DNA of 64,000 nucleotides from Dermanyssus gallinae (taxonomy: Eukaryota; Arthropoda; Arachnida; Mesostigmata; Dermanyssidae). The notes beneath the pieces were generated by a model, which did no database searches, was not told the DNA's origin, and worked only from the letters and a program-made list of their open reading frames with translations. Below, piece by piece: positions 53,001 through 64,000 of the stretch. Made by a program: the position numbers and the translations under genes. Each line of letters begins with the position of its first letter. Positions within the stretch are counted from its first letter, which is position 1. The stretch spans positions 62,001 through 126,000 of the forward strand of contig QVRM01005626.1 of NCBI GenBank assembly GCA_003439945.1, read 5' to 3'.

Positions 53001-53599
53001 CTTGAAAAGAAAGTTATAATATATAGGCATCCGCACTAAGGAAGCGATAACTATGCCAAGCTGTTCGTTTTGAAAGTTAGCGCAGTCAGTAACAGCACAT
53101 CTTCTGTTACTCAGTCACTGCCGAGGAAAACCTCGCTCTTGGTTCTTTTTCGTTTTACGTGAGTCTCTTGATCGATGCTGGTTCCCAGGAGTGTGCCATT
53201 TTAAGATATTTTGAGTTTGGCAAAAATGAATTCAGCCCAAGTTTAACGGGAGGTGGTTTAGCGGTGCTCGTAGAGTACCAGAGAGAAACGACAAAGCAAA
53301 TTAATCTGACTATAAATAAAAAAAGCTAGACGATTTTTAGGAATACCTGCTAACGGAAGCATTTCGTGCCGTTAGGCGGCGACAAATGTATGCTAAAGGA
53401 TGTGAACAACAGAGAGATTTGTACAACCAAGAAGGTCACCAAAAGACAGTAAGACGAACAGCGGCGAAGGAGAGAGAACGCCAACTAAGGAGGAACTTTC
53501 GAAACGCCATACCAATGGCGGTAGAGATTCTCATACCCTTCGAAACCACCAACGTAGCCAGAAGGCTAGCTGACGAAGCATATCACATAGTCGCTTACA
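53001..53599. other. No gene recognised
   Basis: Contains a 74-codon Arg-rich plus-strand frame (53386-53610) with no recognised domain; it could be a LINE relic. No other feature was seen. Confidence 0.35.
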
Positions 53600-54400
53600 A
53601 ATCGGACTAGATAATGTATTTCAGGTGCCGATTCTCACCAGGTAATCGACGTAGGCTAAGGTTTCTACGTCTGTTAGTGGGATTCTAGCCGCAGAACTCC
53701 GTAAAAAACTATATATCTCAAAGGACTGGCCCAACAACACATTCCTGCAGAATGCGGGTGCTAGGCGTGGTAGTCGCGTTGCCCTGCCCTGAGCGATCTG
53801 GTAGTTAAGTAGCGGCTGAGAAAGGGAGAAATGCCCCGCCGCTACCGTACCGTCAATATAACTCCCCAGTTGGCTGTCATAAAACATTACGAACGCCTAC
53901 ACTTTTTAAAAGCACAAACAACCTTGTCTTAAGTGAATTAATGGTTTCCTTTCGGGTACAATAAAAAACGTAATGCAATAAATCTAAAAAGGAGGGTCCT
54001 CGCCGAAATTCGTATGAGTGTTCTGTTAGAGCCTGCTTCGCCTCGATGTCGACAATAAGCCGGCTCGCCGGCTGTCGTTAACAATTTTCACCCGGTCCGG
54101 TATTTAGTGCAAAGTTTCTCTTTTACACGGCTATGGGAACTAGCCCTCTGTCAGCAGCCGCGTACGTAGGCAGCTGTTTCTTATGAGTATTTTTTACAAA
54201 GTGGCGCACTACCCCCGGATGGACCCCGTCGGAGCCCTGTCGGGGTCTAGTCGCTCCCGCGCACATTTTACCTACGTCAACGTAACCAGCGGAAGTCCTC
54301 AGACAATACCTCGAATTTGTAAGGCTCGGGTCTTGTCTGGCGGTTAACAAACGCCGCCACCACCGCTGCTATTTGATTAAGATGTATAGATGATGGCGGG
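53600..54400 (-). pseudogene. Decayed LINE RT fragment
   Basis: Minus-strand pieces in correct order: GSDGVHPGVVRHFVKN (54350-54123) corresponds to the G-x-DG-x-P region of LINE RTs. At 53887-53621, QGRATRLPRLAPAFCRN and DVETLAYVDYLV resemble eroded PQGS and YADD blocks. Identity is by motif order only and the clade is not known. Confidence 0.5.
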
Positions 54401-55079
54401 TGCCACAACCTTCGCCAATGCAACCCTGTACAGTGGGCCCTAAATAACTACTACGGCTGCCACCATTTCACTCTGGGCTGTTGTGCAGGACGAGGACGTG
54501 TTGACGTAGAAACGAAATTGCCCTTTTTTTTCTTAATCTTCTTAGATCAACAGCTTTTTGATCGCCTCCGGGCCGCTAGGTCCATTTCTGAAATATGCCA
54601 ATCCATTGTAGCAAGTAGCAAGCAGCACCTATTTGTCTAGGTGGTGCATTTCTTACATTTGGCGAGGTCTAGGGATAGACGCGGCGTGCCCTGAAATAGT
54701 TAACGTAAAGAAGATATAAAAGATAGCTGCCTAACGACTCTTCTTTCTTTCCTGTCAGCGACCAAGAGATTCTTCTATGCAGATCAGTCCCTTGTCTGTC
54801 GTCGATCGGCTACCCCATGTTCCAGCACTGAGGTCTCCCGTGACGATGATCCGCTGGCAAGCGTGACTTGCATAAAACGGCCTAGGACATTTAAAATGGT
54901 AGACAATTAAAAATCCTGACTGGAGAAGTGGCCCGTAAGATACGGCTGCATCCGAATCCGCGGCCCTACCTGTCCACCGGCAGTCCCTTTTGCTTCCACC
55001 TGTTTTCTATACGACGGGCATGACACTCTAGAAGAAGGTTGAAGCATGAGGCTCCCCACCCCTAGTCTAGGTACTGTTA

Positions 55080-57850
55080 CATAATTCCAAATTAAAAGAT
55101 GTGGGGGAGGTGGTTTTCAGTGGGTATAACATGTTCGGCTATGCTGAGTCACATACTCTCCGCCAGAGTCCAGTCCTACATTATACATCAACAACATCGA
55201 CGGATGTGCGTAAAAGCACTGTTCCCTCAATTACATTGCTCAATACCCCACAGGATTGTTTGTATACTCTTGCGCTCCCTCTTGTCGGCAGCCTGTCTAG
55301 TGCCCTGTAGCAGCGTAATGGTCTCAGCCAAATTTCTGGCGACGCCTGGGTCACTCTGTTTTGGTGCAATGATAGGTCTTGCTTATTTCGAAAACCGCGG
55401 AGCTTCGGAAAGACAAACTGATGTATTTAAGCGCGCCCGCGGAAAAGAATTTGCCCTCCGCCGCTGGCATTTGAATGGTTGGCCGTGTTGTAAACGCTGC
55501 CCATAACGGCCCAAAGGAGGAGGGAGGGGGCCATGCTGGCTGGTTTTCTGGTTGCCGGGACTGTGAGAATCTTCTGCATAAGCATATTCCACGTGCCAAG
55601 CATGACCTCCAATGCATCCTCGAGATCCTTGTTGCTCTCGGAGACCCTGCGCCGTGGTCCTTTCCGGCTTAGAGAATCGATCGCGGTCCTCCTCCGCTCA
55701 CATACCATAATGCTGAGCACTTTGCCAACCGCGTTGTTCACTTAATGCATATTCGGACAGCAGGCTTAGGAATAAGCTGGCGCAAGAGTGGTCTTCATCT
55801 GTCTGTTCTATGCCCATCTATCAGCAGAGTCAATAGGGTCACCCACAGGTACCGCCTCCAGTGGTGGCCCTTCTAGATGGCTCCCGCCCTGGCTCATACC
55901 TCTAATCATTGACAACCATCCTCACGATCAATATGACAGCCTAAGATGGTGGCTTTCCCCCAGGATTCAGTGCTGTTTGCCAGTTCTTCAAGCCTCCCCA
56001 AGTCGTCTAAATGCCCGGCATGGCCTGCGAGGCCTGTAAGGACCTTACGCAATCTCTTCTAGCGAGGGACGCGCGACTTTCTTTTTCCAGACAAGTTTTT
56101 CTCTGATGATCTGGTCTAGGTATGACGCTTCTTTTCTCCACGATTGGCTTGACGTCAACATCGATGCAACGATTATTTTAGTGTCAGCTAGTACATATGT
56201 GGAAATCTGCCGGCTGCTCGAGAAGTTTGGGCATCCTACGACCGTATGGTCCATGTTGTCAGGTACATCGGTTGCGCACAGGACGCAGTTATCTGAGTAG
56301 GCCTATCCTCCATAATGTTTGCCCGGAATTGGCCATGTACCGTTACAGCCTGTGTGGCGTAGAATGATAGCGAGCCTTGGCCTGGGCCGCTATACCATTC
56401 ATGTAGAACCTCGAGAGGAGGGAGGTCCCTCTGGGCATTCTGGCTAGTACTAGCGCAGCCTCCGTGCTGACGGGTTTGTACACTCTGCTGGTCCGTATCT
56501 TCTACAAATTGGCGCTCCCGACCTAGGCAGGATTTTAGCCTTTGCCTTGGCAATTGTATGCACTTTTTAGATATGGCTAAGATGTGGGCACGGCCCGTGA
56601 AGCCGGAATCAAGAGTGATCCCCAGATAATTTTTTCGTTTTTGACAGCGTGGTCACCTAGTGTTAAACGAAGGCCGCGGGTGCGTTTGCGGCCTGTCAGG
56701 TAAATTGCCTCACGTTTCTCTGGAGCCAGCTGAAGATTGTTTTGTGTTATCTACAGGGAGGTACAGCGCATGAAGTTTTTTGCTATGACTTCGACTATGG
56801 CCTTATGGCGCGCTATTATAATAAGTGCCAGGTCGTCTGCGTAAGCCAGCACTTTGTGCCTCGGGCGGAAGGCTTTGCAAACGCAGAACATCGTCAAACG
56901 CCAGATTTCCACAGGGTTAGTCCGTGTATAGACCCCCTGTGGAACCCCGGCGGTGATACTAAACATTCGATGTCCTCGAGAAGTTTCGCCTGGTTGGCGC
57001 TGTTAAAGACGTTTTTCACGTTGAGTAGTATCAGTAAAACAAACTTCCTGGTTCTTCGATGGGGTCGAGTGACGAGTGGTCTTTGTAAAAAGCCATGTTG
57101 GTTAAGTGTCAAAGCTCCTGTGTCTTCTATAGCCTTCGTGAGACGCGCCTGGACGATGTTTTTAAAAAGCTTACCGATAGTGTCTAGGAGGAAGTCTGGT
57201 CTGTAGAATCTTGGTCTTTGGAAGAATCAGGGCAAGAAAGGAGTTCTTCCAGGCAGGTTTAAGCATCCAGCCAGGTTAGGGTCTTCGCCTTCGGTTTTCT
57301 TGGCACGTATGCACGCGGAGCGGGCCTCCCTTACATCGGGTATCCACCATAGTTGCATGGGGCGTTCACCTGTGTAGCGGCGCGGCGGGCCTCATGCGGC
57401 CCGGCATGCCTCTATTACTGTTTTTGTTAGTTCTTCCAGAAAGAAGGGCAGTTTTGATTTGCGTGGTGAGGTGTGAAGCTGTAAAACGTTTTTACTTATT
57501 TTTGTCTAGATATCTCATCTGCCAGGCTTTTCGGGTCAAAGGTGGCTGAGTAGGTGCACCGTCGTGATTAAAGAGCATGTAGTAGTGGGCGTTTCGACGT
57601 CTGTAACGATCCTCCATCTGTTAATCAGGCAATTGAAAGCGACGTTGGTAAGTATGAGAACAATTAATGACTCCTGTCGGTCTCGAACGAATGTCGGAGA
57701 GTTCCCTTCGTTAATTACACTAGAGTTCCGAGTTGCCCAGCCAGCCAGTCCACTAGTAAGAGGCGCTGAGAGGTGGGAGTGCGGAAGCACCATAAAAGAT
57801 GTGCCGCGCTTAGGTCACCTGTCAGCAGCGGGTGGAGGTTAAGAAAGGTA
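55080..57850 (-). pseudogene. R1-like retrotransposon copy 4, decayed
   Basis: The minus strand begins with an endonuclease segment (GDLSAAHLLW near 57830, then NEGNSPTFVRDRQESLIVLILT and WRIVTDVETPTTT at 57793-57560). RT pieces follow: motif A LLILLNVKNVFNSANQ (57112-56894), motif B TAGVPQGVYT and motif C VLAYADDLALIII (56966-56751). A C-terminal finger region (NMDHTVVGCPNFSSS, about 56260) and basic tail follow, ending near 55080. It keeps YADD but has many frameshifts. It represents a lineage distinct from copies 1-3. Confidence 0.75.
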
Positions 57851-58797
57851 ATGAGATCAGTGATAGATGTGAGATAGTTGGTAAAACGAGCGACACTTGC
57901 CCGCCCTCAAACGCGCGACTTGGCAACTAGTTTCAGGAATATAAGGTTACTAAGTACAGTACCTTTGTAGGCAAATATGTACCGTTTCTCTATTCTCCAA
58001 GGCACGCATCAACACGCCCAGACAGGCTAAGAGTCGATGGCAGTCTCCTATCCGCGTTACTGATATGTATTGACAGTTCTCGAGTGAGATATTAATTCGT
58101 TGCCATATAATCTATACCGTATGTCTTGTCTCCCATGATCAACGGAACAATGAAGTGCTACTATAGGGATTTTACACATCTAGTCAACTTTAACTTTATA
58201 ATCCGCTGCGCATCATGTGGAAACACTCTGGAACGAGAGCTAAAGTGAATCCCGCACTCCGCACCAACTGGACCTAAAGAAATCCGCATACCTCAGACGA
58301 GTTCTTAGATTCATAGCTTGTCAGAGGCATTCATATATCTAGTCGAAATTGTTTAGTGTAACTTATTGTTGGCACAGGACTCATTGTGCAGGACGCACGG
58401 AGAAACAGTTTAGTCTGCCCGAGACTACAAAAACTTCAGATTCCCGTGGGAGGTAAATAAAATGAATATTAGCCCCTTTACATTACCAGGGCTATGCAAA
58501 ATAGCTTTAAGATTTCACGAGCCAGATAAGGGTTTTGTTGTAAATGTAGATTCCAATATGATAGATACCATGCGGGTGCTTTCCAAGAAGTCTTGTCCGT
58601 CACTGGCTTGCGAATTTAATATTGTTCTTTAGTTATACCGTTTTATGTAAAAGTAATATGTCGGTAATGACTAAACGAAATTAAGTACGTTCGAGTTAAT
58701 TTAGCTGCTAAAATAGTGAATTCCACGTTCATTCATGTGTAGGTTATCGACAAGTCATTGCAATAATTTAACTAGCAAACGCATGAATCGTCATTAC
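57851..58797. other. Intron with unresolved exon-like segments
   Basis: The exon at 58798 ends in phase 0, and the next firm exon (53000) starts in phase 1, so a 0-to-1 exon should lie between 58798 and 53000. On the minus strand, segments near 58500-58610 (TSWKAPAWYLSYWNL) and 58190-58245 (VFPHDAQRIIKLKL, flanked by TTCCAG and GTAAAA) look exon-like but have the wrong phases. Neither is accepted. Confidence 0.3.
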
Positions 58798-58964
58798 TTC
58801 ATTGTGTGAGGTCATGTTCTCAGTCCTGAAGGCGCACGACTGCATGCTTTTGTCGCACCAGGATATGTTTAGGTATACAGGTCGGTTGTGGCTCGCCGTG
58901 CGGGTGTAGACATCTAGCTTGACCGCTGTGTATTTCAATGGCGTAACTGCAATCTGATAAGGCT
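58798..58964 (-). CDS. Host exon: FN3-like module, first half
   Basis: On the minus strand TTTTGATTTCAG precedes 58964 (strong acceptor) and GTAATG follows 58798 (weaker donor). The 167-bp exon starts in phase 1 and ends in phase 0, as in 52855-53000 and 40645-40793. It encodes PYQIAVTPLKYTAVKLDVYT and later PVYLNISWCDKSMQSC. Two potential N-glycosylation sites (NIS, NMT) fit an extracellular location. Its second-half partner was not found. Confidence 0.65.
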
Positions 58965-59453
58965 CTGAAATCAAAATGCCGACGAATAGATAACGACATC
59001 ATAATATGACAGCTTTAGAAATCCCATTTACCTAGATCTGCGCCCGTTTCTATTCTGCAGGGTGAGGTTTGACCTAGCAGGAAACAGCCATGTCTTCTAC
59101 CCATGGACACGCATATAGCTGTATTATTAACATTTAAAAATATATGCTTTCATTCCTTAAACCGCTTGTGGTGATCACTGGCCATTAATAATTGACATAG
59201 TAAGTCTGCTGCAAAATGGTATCAGCGGTTTCTACCCCGACGAGACGCACACTGGATAGAAGCCAGTACCTCATCCAACGGTCCAACGTACCCGACATTA
59301 ACAAGTTTCATATACGTATACCAGCTAATAATCGTGAGATCGTTATATTGCATCAAATCGTTCACGTTATATGTAAATATGCCATGTAATCAATATGCTA
59401 TCAATATGACAATCAAAACCATCAAATAAACTCAAATAATTCGTGAAGAATAC

Positions 59454-59601
59454 CGGGGCAATTGGTTTTGCAGTATGTAGTGCGAAAGTTCGCCGATTGC
59501 GTATGAAAAACGTGTCTCAGTAAGCCGGTGCCTGTTACGATCAGAGTTCTCACAGTGAGCGAATAGTCCTCGCTGGGCATCAGTCCCATTAATCTTATGC
59601 G
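59454..59601 (-). CDS. Host exon: FN3-like module, second half
   Basis: On the minus strand GGCGCATTTTTGCAG precedes 59601 (strong acceptor) and GTATTC follows 59454. The 148-bp exon starts in phase 0 and ends in phase 1. It encodes RIRLMGLMPSEDYSLTVRTL, containing the L-x-G-L-x-P-x-x-x-Y-x-L-x-V hallmark of FN3 strands E-F. It ends TTYCKTNCP(G), matching the cysteine pair of 52583-52712. Phase fits downstream of 59719-59830. Confidence 0.75.
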
Positions 59602-59718
59602 CTGCAAAAATGCGCCACAAACAGAACCATTGTTAGACTGAAGGACTATGCAGCATAGATCGCAAGCAATAAAAAGTCACTAGCGGTATAACCTAGTGTT
59701 TATAAAATCAAGTTTTAC

Positions 59719-59830
59719 TCGTAGTTGTTGCAGATCTCGATGGCGTCGTAGTCGAATGCATTTCTCGGTTGTCGGTGTGATTACATAATGGTTACTCTCG
59801 TCTACTCTGCAAGAGTTCTTTACAGGCCCG
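59719..59830 (-). CDS. Probable host exon upstream of an FN3 half-module
   Basis: On the minus strand TTTTCTTCTTCTAG precedes 59830, an excellent acceptor, and GTAAAAC follows 59719. The only open frame gives a 112-bp exon starting in phase 2 and ending in phase 0, encoding GPVKNSCRVDESNHYVITPT and on to KCIRLRRHRDLQQLR. The end phase matches the next exon (59601). The start phase differs from the phase 1 of other first-half exons, so this may include a linker or be the start of a different module arrangement. Confidence 0.5.
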
Positions 59831-60123
59831 CTAGAAGAAGAAAACATTGGTGTTGTTGATAGCGTCAAGGTATTATAAGTGCTTCATGTGCCCTGTTTAT
59901 GCCATTGTTACTGAATCATTCCGGTGCTGCTGCTCTTATAGCTGTGCCTTGGTAGCGTTTCTGTTCTATTTAAATTCATTCCTAACTACCGTGCGCCTCC
60001 ACCCGTTCTAGTTTTTGGTTGGCAGTGAGGCGCGTATCAATTCCTAAGAGCCTTGGAGATGAAGAACATAGAGTTACGCTTGCTTTCGACCCTGTTAACC
60101 TACATTTTTATTCTTACCGTTTA

Positions 60124-60125
<2 letters not shown>

Positions 60126-60179
<54 letters not shown>
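60126..60179. repeat. (TA)n microsatellite
   Basis: A TA run immediately before the mariner-like terminus at 60180. Confidence 0.95.
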
Positions 60180-60182
<3 letters not shown>

Positions 60183-60380
60183 GGTGTGACAGAAAAATTT
60201 GAAGCGCGATATGTGGAATTGTAGAGCTCGTTAAAGCAAATGTTTTTTCCTATGGAACATGGTCTCTGAGAAGTCTTGTTTTGGAGTGAGAGTGAAATTA
60301 TTACAATTTGTAACACTGGTGTTTCTGCCCAAGATAGGAGCACAAAATGTGCTGTTGCGAGACAACCAGTCCTCCTAGAC
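60180..60380 (+). mobile_element. Mariner/Tc1-like terminal fragment
   Basis: Begins CAGGGTGTGACAGAAAAATT after (TA)n, the typical form of a mariner terminal repeat, and continues for 200 bp to a second (TA)n. No opposite terminal repeat or transposase is present. It shares about 160 bp with 49309-49500. Confidence 0.65.
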
Positions 60381-60428
60381 TATATATATATATATATATA
60401 TATATAAATATATATACATATATATATA

Positions 60429-62015
60429 CAGTCACTGAAAAAAATATAGGGCCACCCATGTTTGCCACATTTCACGCATTTATTATAACCGATTGTGTAA
60501 AGATCATAATGATACATGCTCACAGAGTAACAGCGGATACTTTTATCGACATTTGGAGTATCGGGTTACCTTAAAACACGAGATTTCGACATTTGGCACA
60601 GCTACGCGGCGAAAAAATTATAAAGTCACCACCAAGATGCATGTCTTAGCGAGTGAATTGAGTGGAATAACAACGTTTGGGCTCATTTCACGGCACCTAA
60701 CAACTATACTTAATATTTAGTGAACTTCCCATTACGTCGGATAACTTCAAAAATGCGGTTTGGTATAGTGTTGAACAAATTTTGGATGACGTCCTGCGAG
60801 AGCTCGTCCCAAGCCTTCACAATTGCTTTTTTTAGTTCTACCTGGTTCGAAAATTGTTTTTCGTCCGTGTAAACCTTTCGGGCGAGCCAGCCCCATACAC
60901 TCTCGATAATATTAAGATCAGGTGAGACTGCAGGCCAGCGTAGGACCTCAATGTGGCGTTGTTTCGAACCAGCCTTCGATCAACTTAGCAGTGTGAATCG
61001 GGGCATTATCGTGTTGGAAAACAAAGTCGGGTCCTCCCATCAGCTCAAAATGTGCGGATTGCTCTTCTAGTAGATCCCTATAGCGCGTCAAATTAACACA
61101 ACCGTCTAAAAACACAATCGGCAACCTTGTATAATACCCGACAGCGGCCCAGATCATCACCGAACCGCCACCTGAGTGCCGTTTTGACAAAAATCGTTCT
61201 TCCTTGCGCACATCGTGGAAATAATAGTTAAATCCATCCGGTCCATCACAATTGAACTTTTTTCATCCGAAAAGAGCACTCGGTGCCATTCAGTGGTCCA
61301 TGACATCGTAACCTGGGCAAAGTCGAGACGAGCTTTCTGATGCTCAGCGGTCAATCGTGGTTCTCTCTTAAGTTTTTTCTCGTGAGCCAAAGTGTCTTCC
61401 TGAAGAGGTTTTGCACATTTCGCACGTTCGTTTGCACACCGGCCGCCGCCGCAATTGCCTTTGCCGAGAGCGCAGAGTTCGAGGCTATCTTCAAAAGTGC
61501 GCGCTTGTTTCGTTCCGAAATGGCATTTGGACGCCCCGGACTCTTTTACGCCGTATTTTTCACCCAAATTCACGAAGTTGTTCACTACTTGGCGAGAACG
61601 CCCCAATCGACGGGAAATTTCCCGATTAGAGAGGCCGACATCCTTATAAGCCTTGATTTGGGTCTTTTCGTCACTCGTGAGACGCCGACCCAAACCCATC
61701 GTTTCAGCACAGAAAAATTTCTGATAAGAGGTCTACTTTTGTTTCGTCGAGCCGTGAAATGAGCCCAAACGTTGTTATTTCACTCAATTCACTCGCTAAG
61801 ACATGCATCTTGGTGGTGACTTTATAATTTTTTCGCAGCGTAGCTGTGCCAAATGTCGAAATCTCGTGTTTTAAGGTAACCCGATACTCCAAATGTCGAT
61901 GAAAGTATCCGCTGTTACTCTGTGAGCATGTATCATTATGATCTTTACACAATCGGTTATAATAAATGCGTGAAATGTGGCAAACATGGGTGGCCCTATA
62001 TTTTTTTCAGTGACC

Positions 62016-62016
<1 letters not shown>
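60429..62016 (-). mobile_element. Tc1-like DNA transposon with 266-bp terminal inverted repeats
   Basis: Terminal inverted repeats 60429-60694 and 61751-62016 pair without indels and with few mismatches, starting C(A/G)GTCACTGAAAAAAATATAGG. TA dinucleotides flank both ends (60427-60428 and 62017-62018), the standard Tc1/mariner target, and the element sits inside a (TA)n microsatellite. The 1588-bp length fits the Tc1 superfamily; the long repeats resemble Tc3-like elements. The transposase lies between the repeats on the minus strand and is frameshifted, so this copy cannot move on its own. Confidence 0.93.
60710..61699 (-). pseudogene. Tc1-like transposase, frameshifted
   Basis: The ATG at 61699 begins a paired DNA-binding domain (RRLTSDEKTQIKAYKDVGLS, then REISRRLGRSRQVVNNF, a helix-turn-helix). 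A frame shift near 61520 and another near 61250 break the protein. Catalytic-domain landmarks remain: RVLFSDEK (first Asp), GGGSVMIWAAVGYYT, and FVFQHDNAPIHTA (second Asp) at about 61010. Beyond another shift, a SPDLNIIESVWGWL block near 60910 holds the Glu. The expected stop is TAA at 60712-60710. The spacing fits a DD34E enzyme. At least three disruptions make it inactive. Confidence 0.88.
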
Positions 62017-62056
<40 letters not shown>

Positions 62057-62103
62057 TACATATATACATATATACATATATACATATATACATATATACA
62101 TAT

Positions 62104-62151
<48 letters not shown>
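62017..62151. repeat. (TA)n/(TATACA)n microsatellite
   Basis: TA units flank a higher-order stretch of repeated TATACATA. It separates the Tc1 transposon from the truncated 5' end of retrotransposon copy C and carries one of the transposon's TA target copies. Confidence 0.95.
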
Positions 62152-63370
62152 GAGATCCTCATTTTCGGCCCTACGTCTCAACCACTTGTTTCCAGGTACG
62201 CATTGTTCACTGGCTTTAGAACTTCTTGACCGATTCAACGACAGCATGCTGGCTACAGTAGAGGCGTTGCTGAACCTCAGTCTATCCACGAGTGCACGTC
62301 AACGAGCTTTACTCCCCGTTCTTTGGGGGAGCCATAGGGTTACCTGATGCGATTGTTCTATCTGAGATAGCTCTGGCAGCTTCTCTACACAGGTTTACGC
62401 AACAGGCTAAAACCCTCCTCGATTCGGCCGCTCTCACAGACTTAGAAGCCCGATTGGAAACAAGCCGCCGTAGAGCAGTTGCCCTGTGCGGCCACGAGTC
62501 CGCCGAAGCTGGACACCAGAAAAAATGGGTTTCAGAAGGGTCGAAAACCGCATTGCGGGATGCACGACGGATGCCGACAAGGCCAGGCTGCGCGCCGTCT
62601 CCTCCAAGGGGGCGAGCGCATGGCTACACGCCATTCCCTGTGCCGGGATCCGAGGCCCTGTTAGATGACGAGTCGGCGAGGATTGCCGTCGGACTTCGTT
62701 TGGGAACAGACTTTGTATACACTCATACCTGCGTCTGCGGAGACGTCGGGCCAGACGGACGCCTGTCCTGTATCGTCAGCGCAGGTAGGCGAGCAAGAAA
62801 CCAGGCCCTGAATAAAACCTTCAGCCGAGCTTTACAATCCAGTGGTCTGCCGTGTGTCCTTGAACCCGTCGGACTAGACAGGGAGGGCGGCAACCGACCT
62901 GACGGGCTGACCTTAGCTCCGTTCGAGAGCGGATGCATGCTGGTTTGGGACGCGACAGTTACTGACTCATTAGCCCCTTCAATGGTCAGTTCTAGCGCGG
63001 CCCGGGCTAGTCATAGTTCGGCTCTCGCCGAGGCAGGCAAGATTAGAAAGTACCAGAACATCGGGTACCCGTACAGGTTCTACCCCCTTGCCTTCGAGAC
63101 CCTTGGTGGGCCCGGTCCGTCCACTCGCAGTTTGCTACAAAAGGTCGGGAAACGGCTGATAATAGCCAGCAAAGACAAACGAGCGGGTAATTTCCTCAGA
63201 CAGCGCCTGTCGCTGGATGTGCAACGGGGCAATGCGGCCTCGGTTCGGGGCACTCTCCAGAAATGGCTGGTCCCTACACTGGACCCCCTGTAACGGTGCA
63301 CACGTTCGCAGGGACCCAAATGTCATGTTCCGACTACGAGTGAGTGATTACATTGAATATATAATTATAT
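62152..63370 (+). pseudogene. Two-ORF RLE retrotransposon copy C, 5'-truncated ORF2
   Basis: The element begins abruptly after (TA)n inside ORF2, at the [14 protein letters not shown] segment that follows the RT in copies A and B. It runs to a stop at 63293. A frameshift near 62330 and a double shift around 62540-62640 interrupt it. The zinc motif has lost its histidines (CVCGDVGPDGRLSC). The endonuclease core is retained (RPDGLTLAPFESG, then LVWDATVTDSLAPS), as is the C-terminal LDVQRGNAASVRGTL block. It is closest to copy A by eye. The 5' truncation joined to (TA)n suggests the target was the microsatellite. Confidence 0.85.
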
Positions 63371-63379
63371 ATATAAAAA

Positions 63380-64000
63380 ATGCGACGCTCAACTGTCTCC
63401 TCTCCGCAATTTACCTTCTTGGCGAAGCAAACGGGCTAGGTTTGCCAAAGTCAATATAGAGTTACTCAACGCAGGCACGCGTAATAATTCATCATGGAAA
63501 ATGCAAGCTCGGTGCGAGCATGCTAGCAAGTTTTGAGCAACTTATGCCAACATAACCGGCCTTGTAAGAGCAGCATTCGTAAACTCGAAGCAAAGAATTC
63601 ACAAAATAGGTTCAGTGAGTGATGCGCAAAGCCGCGGTAGACATAAAAAACGCTCAATTGGCTAACTGTGTAGAAAGTTGTCTAAAAACATCGATGCAGC
63701 GACGTGCCCAACAAGTGGGTATTTTGCGCACCTCAACTTGATGTTATTTTGAGGTCGGCTCTAGCGATGCATGCTTATAAGGAATGCAATTGACGCGAGA
63801 CAGTGTGCGCAACCAACTGGCCTTTAAACTCTTGCGATTAATTGCCGTTAACTTGTCTGTTGGGGTTGTTTTGTAGAGTAAATGTAGGCAAATAATCCCA
63901 CAATGTTTGCCGAACATTTAAGCATAAATACAATAGATATTTGCGCTAATTATAATTGCGTGTCCCGTACATAGTTTGTACAAATCCAAAACCCTGAGCA
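63380..64000. other. No gene seen
   Basis: AT-rich DNA after copy C to the window end. No coding region or known repeat was recognised. Confidence 0.5.

Noticed and set aside
58190..58245. Exon-like segment VFPHDAQRIIKLKL between TTCCAG and GTAAAA
   Set aside because: Phase 2 to 0 and only 52 bp; it does not supply the phase 0-to-1 second half needed after 58798 and has no FN3 hallmark.
58500..58610. Exon-like segment TSWKAPAWYLSYWNL before GTAATG
   Set aside because: It would be a first-half exon by phase, but the order requires a second half here, and the acceptor is weak.

Overview
This is eukaryotic, almost certainly metazoan, DNA from a genome crowded with transposable elements. Several signs point to an arthropod, and a chelicerate such as a tick is a reasonable guess: R1-type non-LTR retrotransposons, a tRNA-derived SINE, long (TA)n and (TAA)n microsatellites, Tc1/mariner elements and short exons separated by multi-kilobase introns. 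The species assignment is inference only. There are no bacterial operons, rRNA genes, CRISPR arrays or functional tRNA genes.

The host component is one minus-strand gene. I could reconstruct at least eight small exons between 34929 and 59830, each with splice-like borders, plus two weaker candidates at 24984-25064 and 633-778. They encode fibronectin type III (FN3)-like modules. Modules are either one phase 1-1 exon (48053-48343) or a phase 1-0 exon followed by a phase 0-1 exon (52855-53000 with 52583-52712; 40645-40793 with 34929-35043). Most of the rest of the window looks like intron filled with repeats.

Layout: 1-4500 SINE pieces, TA repeats and a 609-bp near-perfect inverted repeat. 4561-9025 (minus) an intact two-ORF retrotransposon, copy A. 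9430-14640 (plus) a decayed R1-type element. 15430-18477 (minus) two older relatives of copy A separated by (TAA)n. 18597-20510 (minus) a second R1 copy. 20830-23760 (minus) decayed reverse transcriptase (RT) fragments. 26449-30245 (plus) a nearly complete APE-type LINE, here called family P, with 15-bp target site duplications. 31106-33250 a 45-bp hairpin satellite next to another relative of copy A. 33640-39850 LINE remnants and one host exon. 41560-46040 (plus) intact copy B of the two-ORF element. 46220-47955 an internally deleted family P element with a 15-bp duplication. 48053-53000 host exons, a SINE and an R1 tail. 53600-57850 (minus) decayed LINEs. 58798-59830 host exons. 60429-62016 a Tc1-like transposon with 266-bp terminal inverted repeats. 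62152-63370 a 5'-truncated third copy of the two-ORF element.

The most interesting system is the two-ORF retrotransposon. ORF1 is a Gag-like protein with three CCHC knuckles, typical of APE-encoding LINEs of the R1 type. ORF2 has a C2H2 finger, an RT with a YLDD active site, and a C-terminal CCHC plus restriction-like endonuclease (RLE) domain typical of the R2-like group, which usually has a single ORF. Two diverged copies are intact. Their ORFs overlap as TAATG in A and ATGA in B, which suggests coupled termination-reinitiation. Several element ends lie in (TA)n or (TAA)n tracts, so microsatellite targeting is a testable hypothesis.
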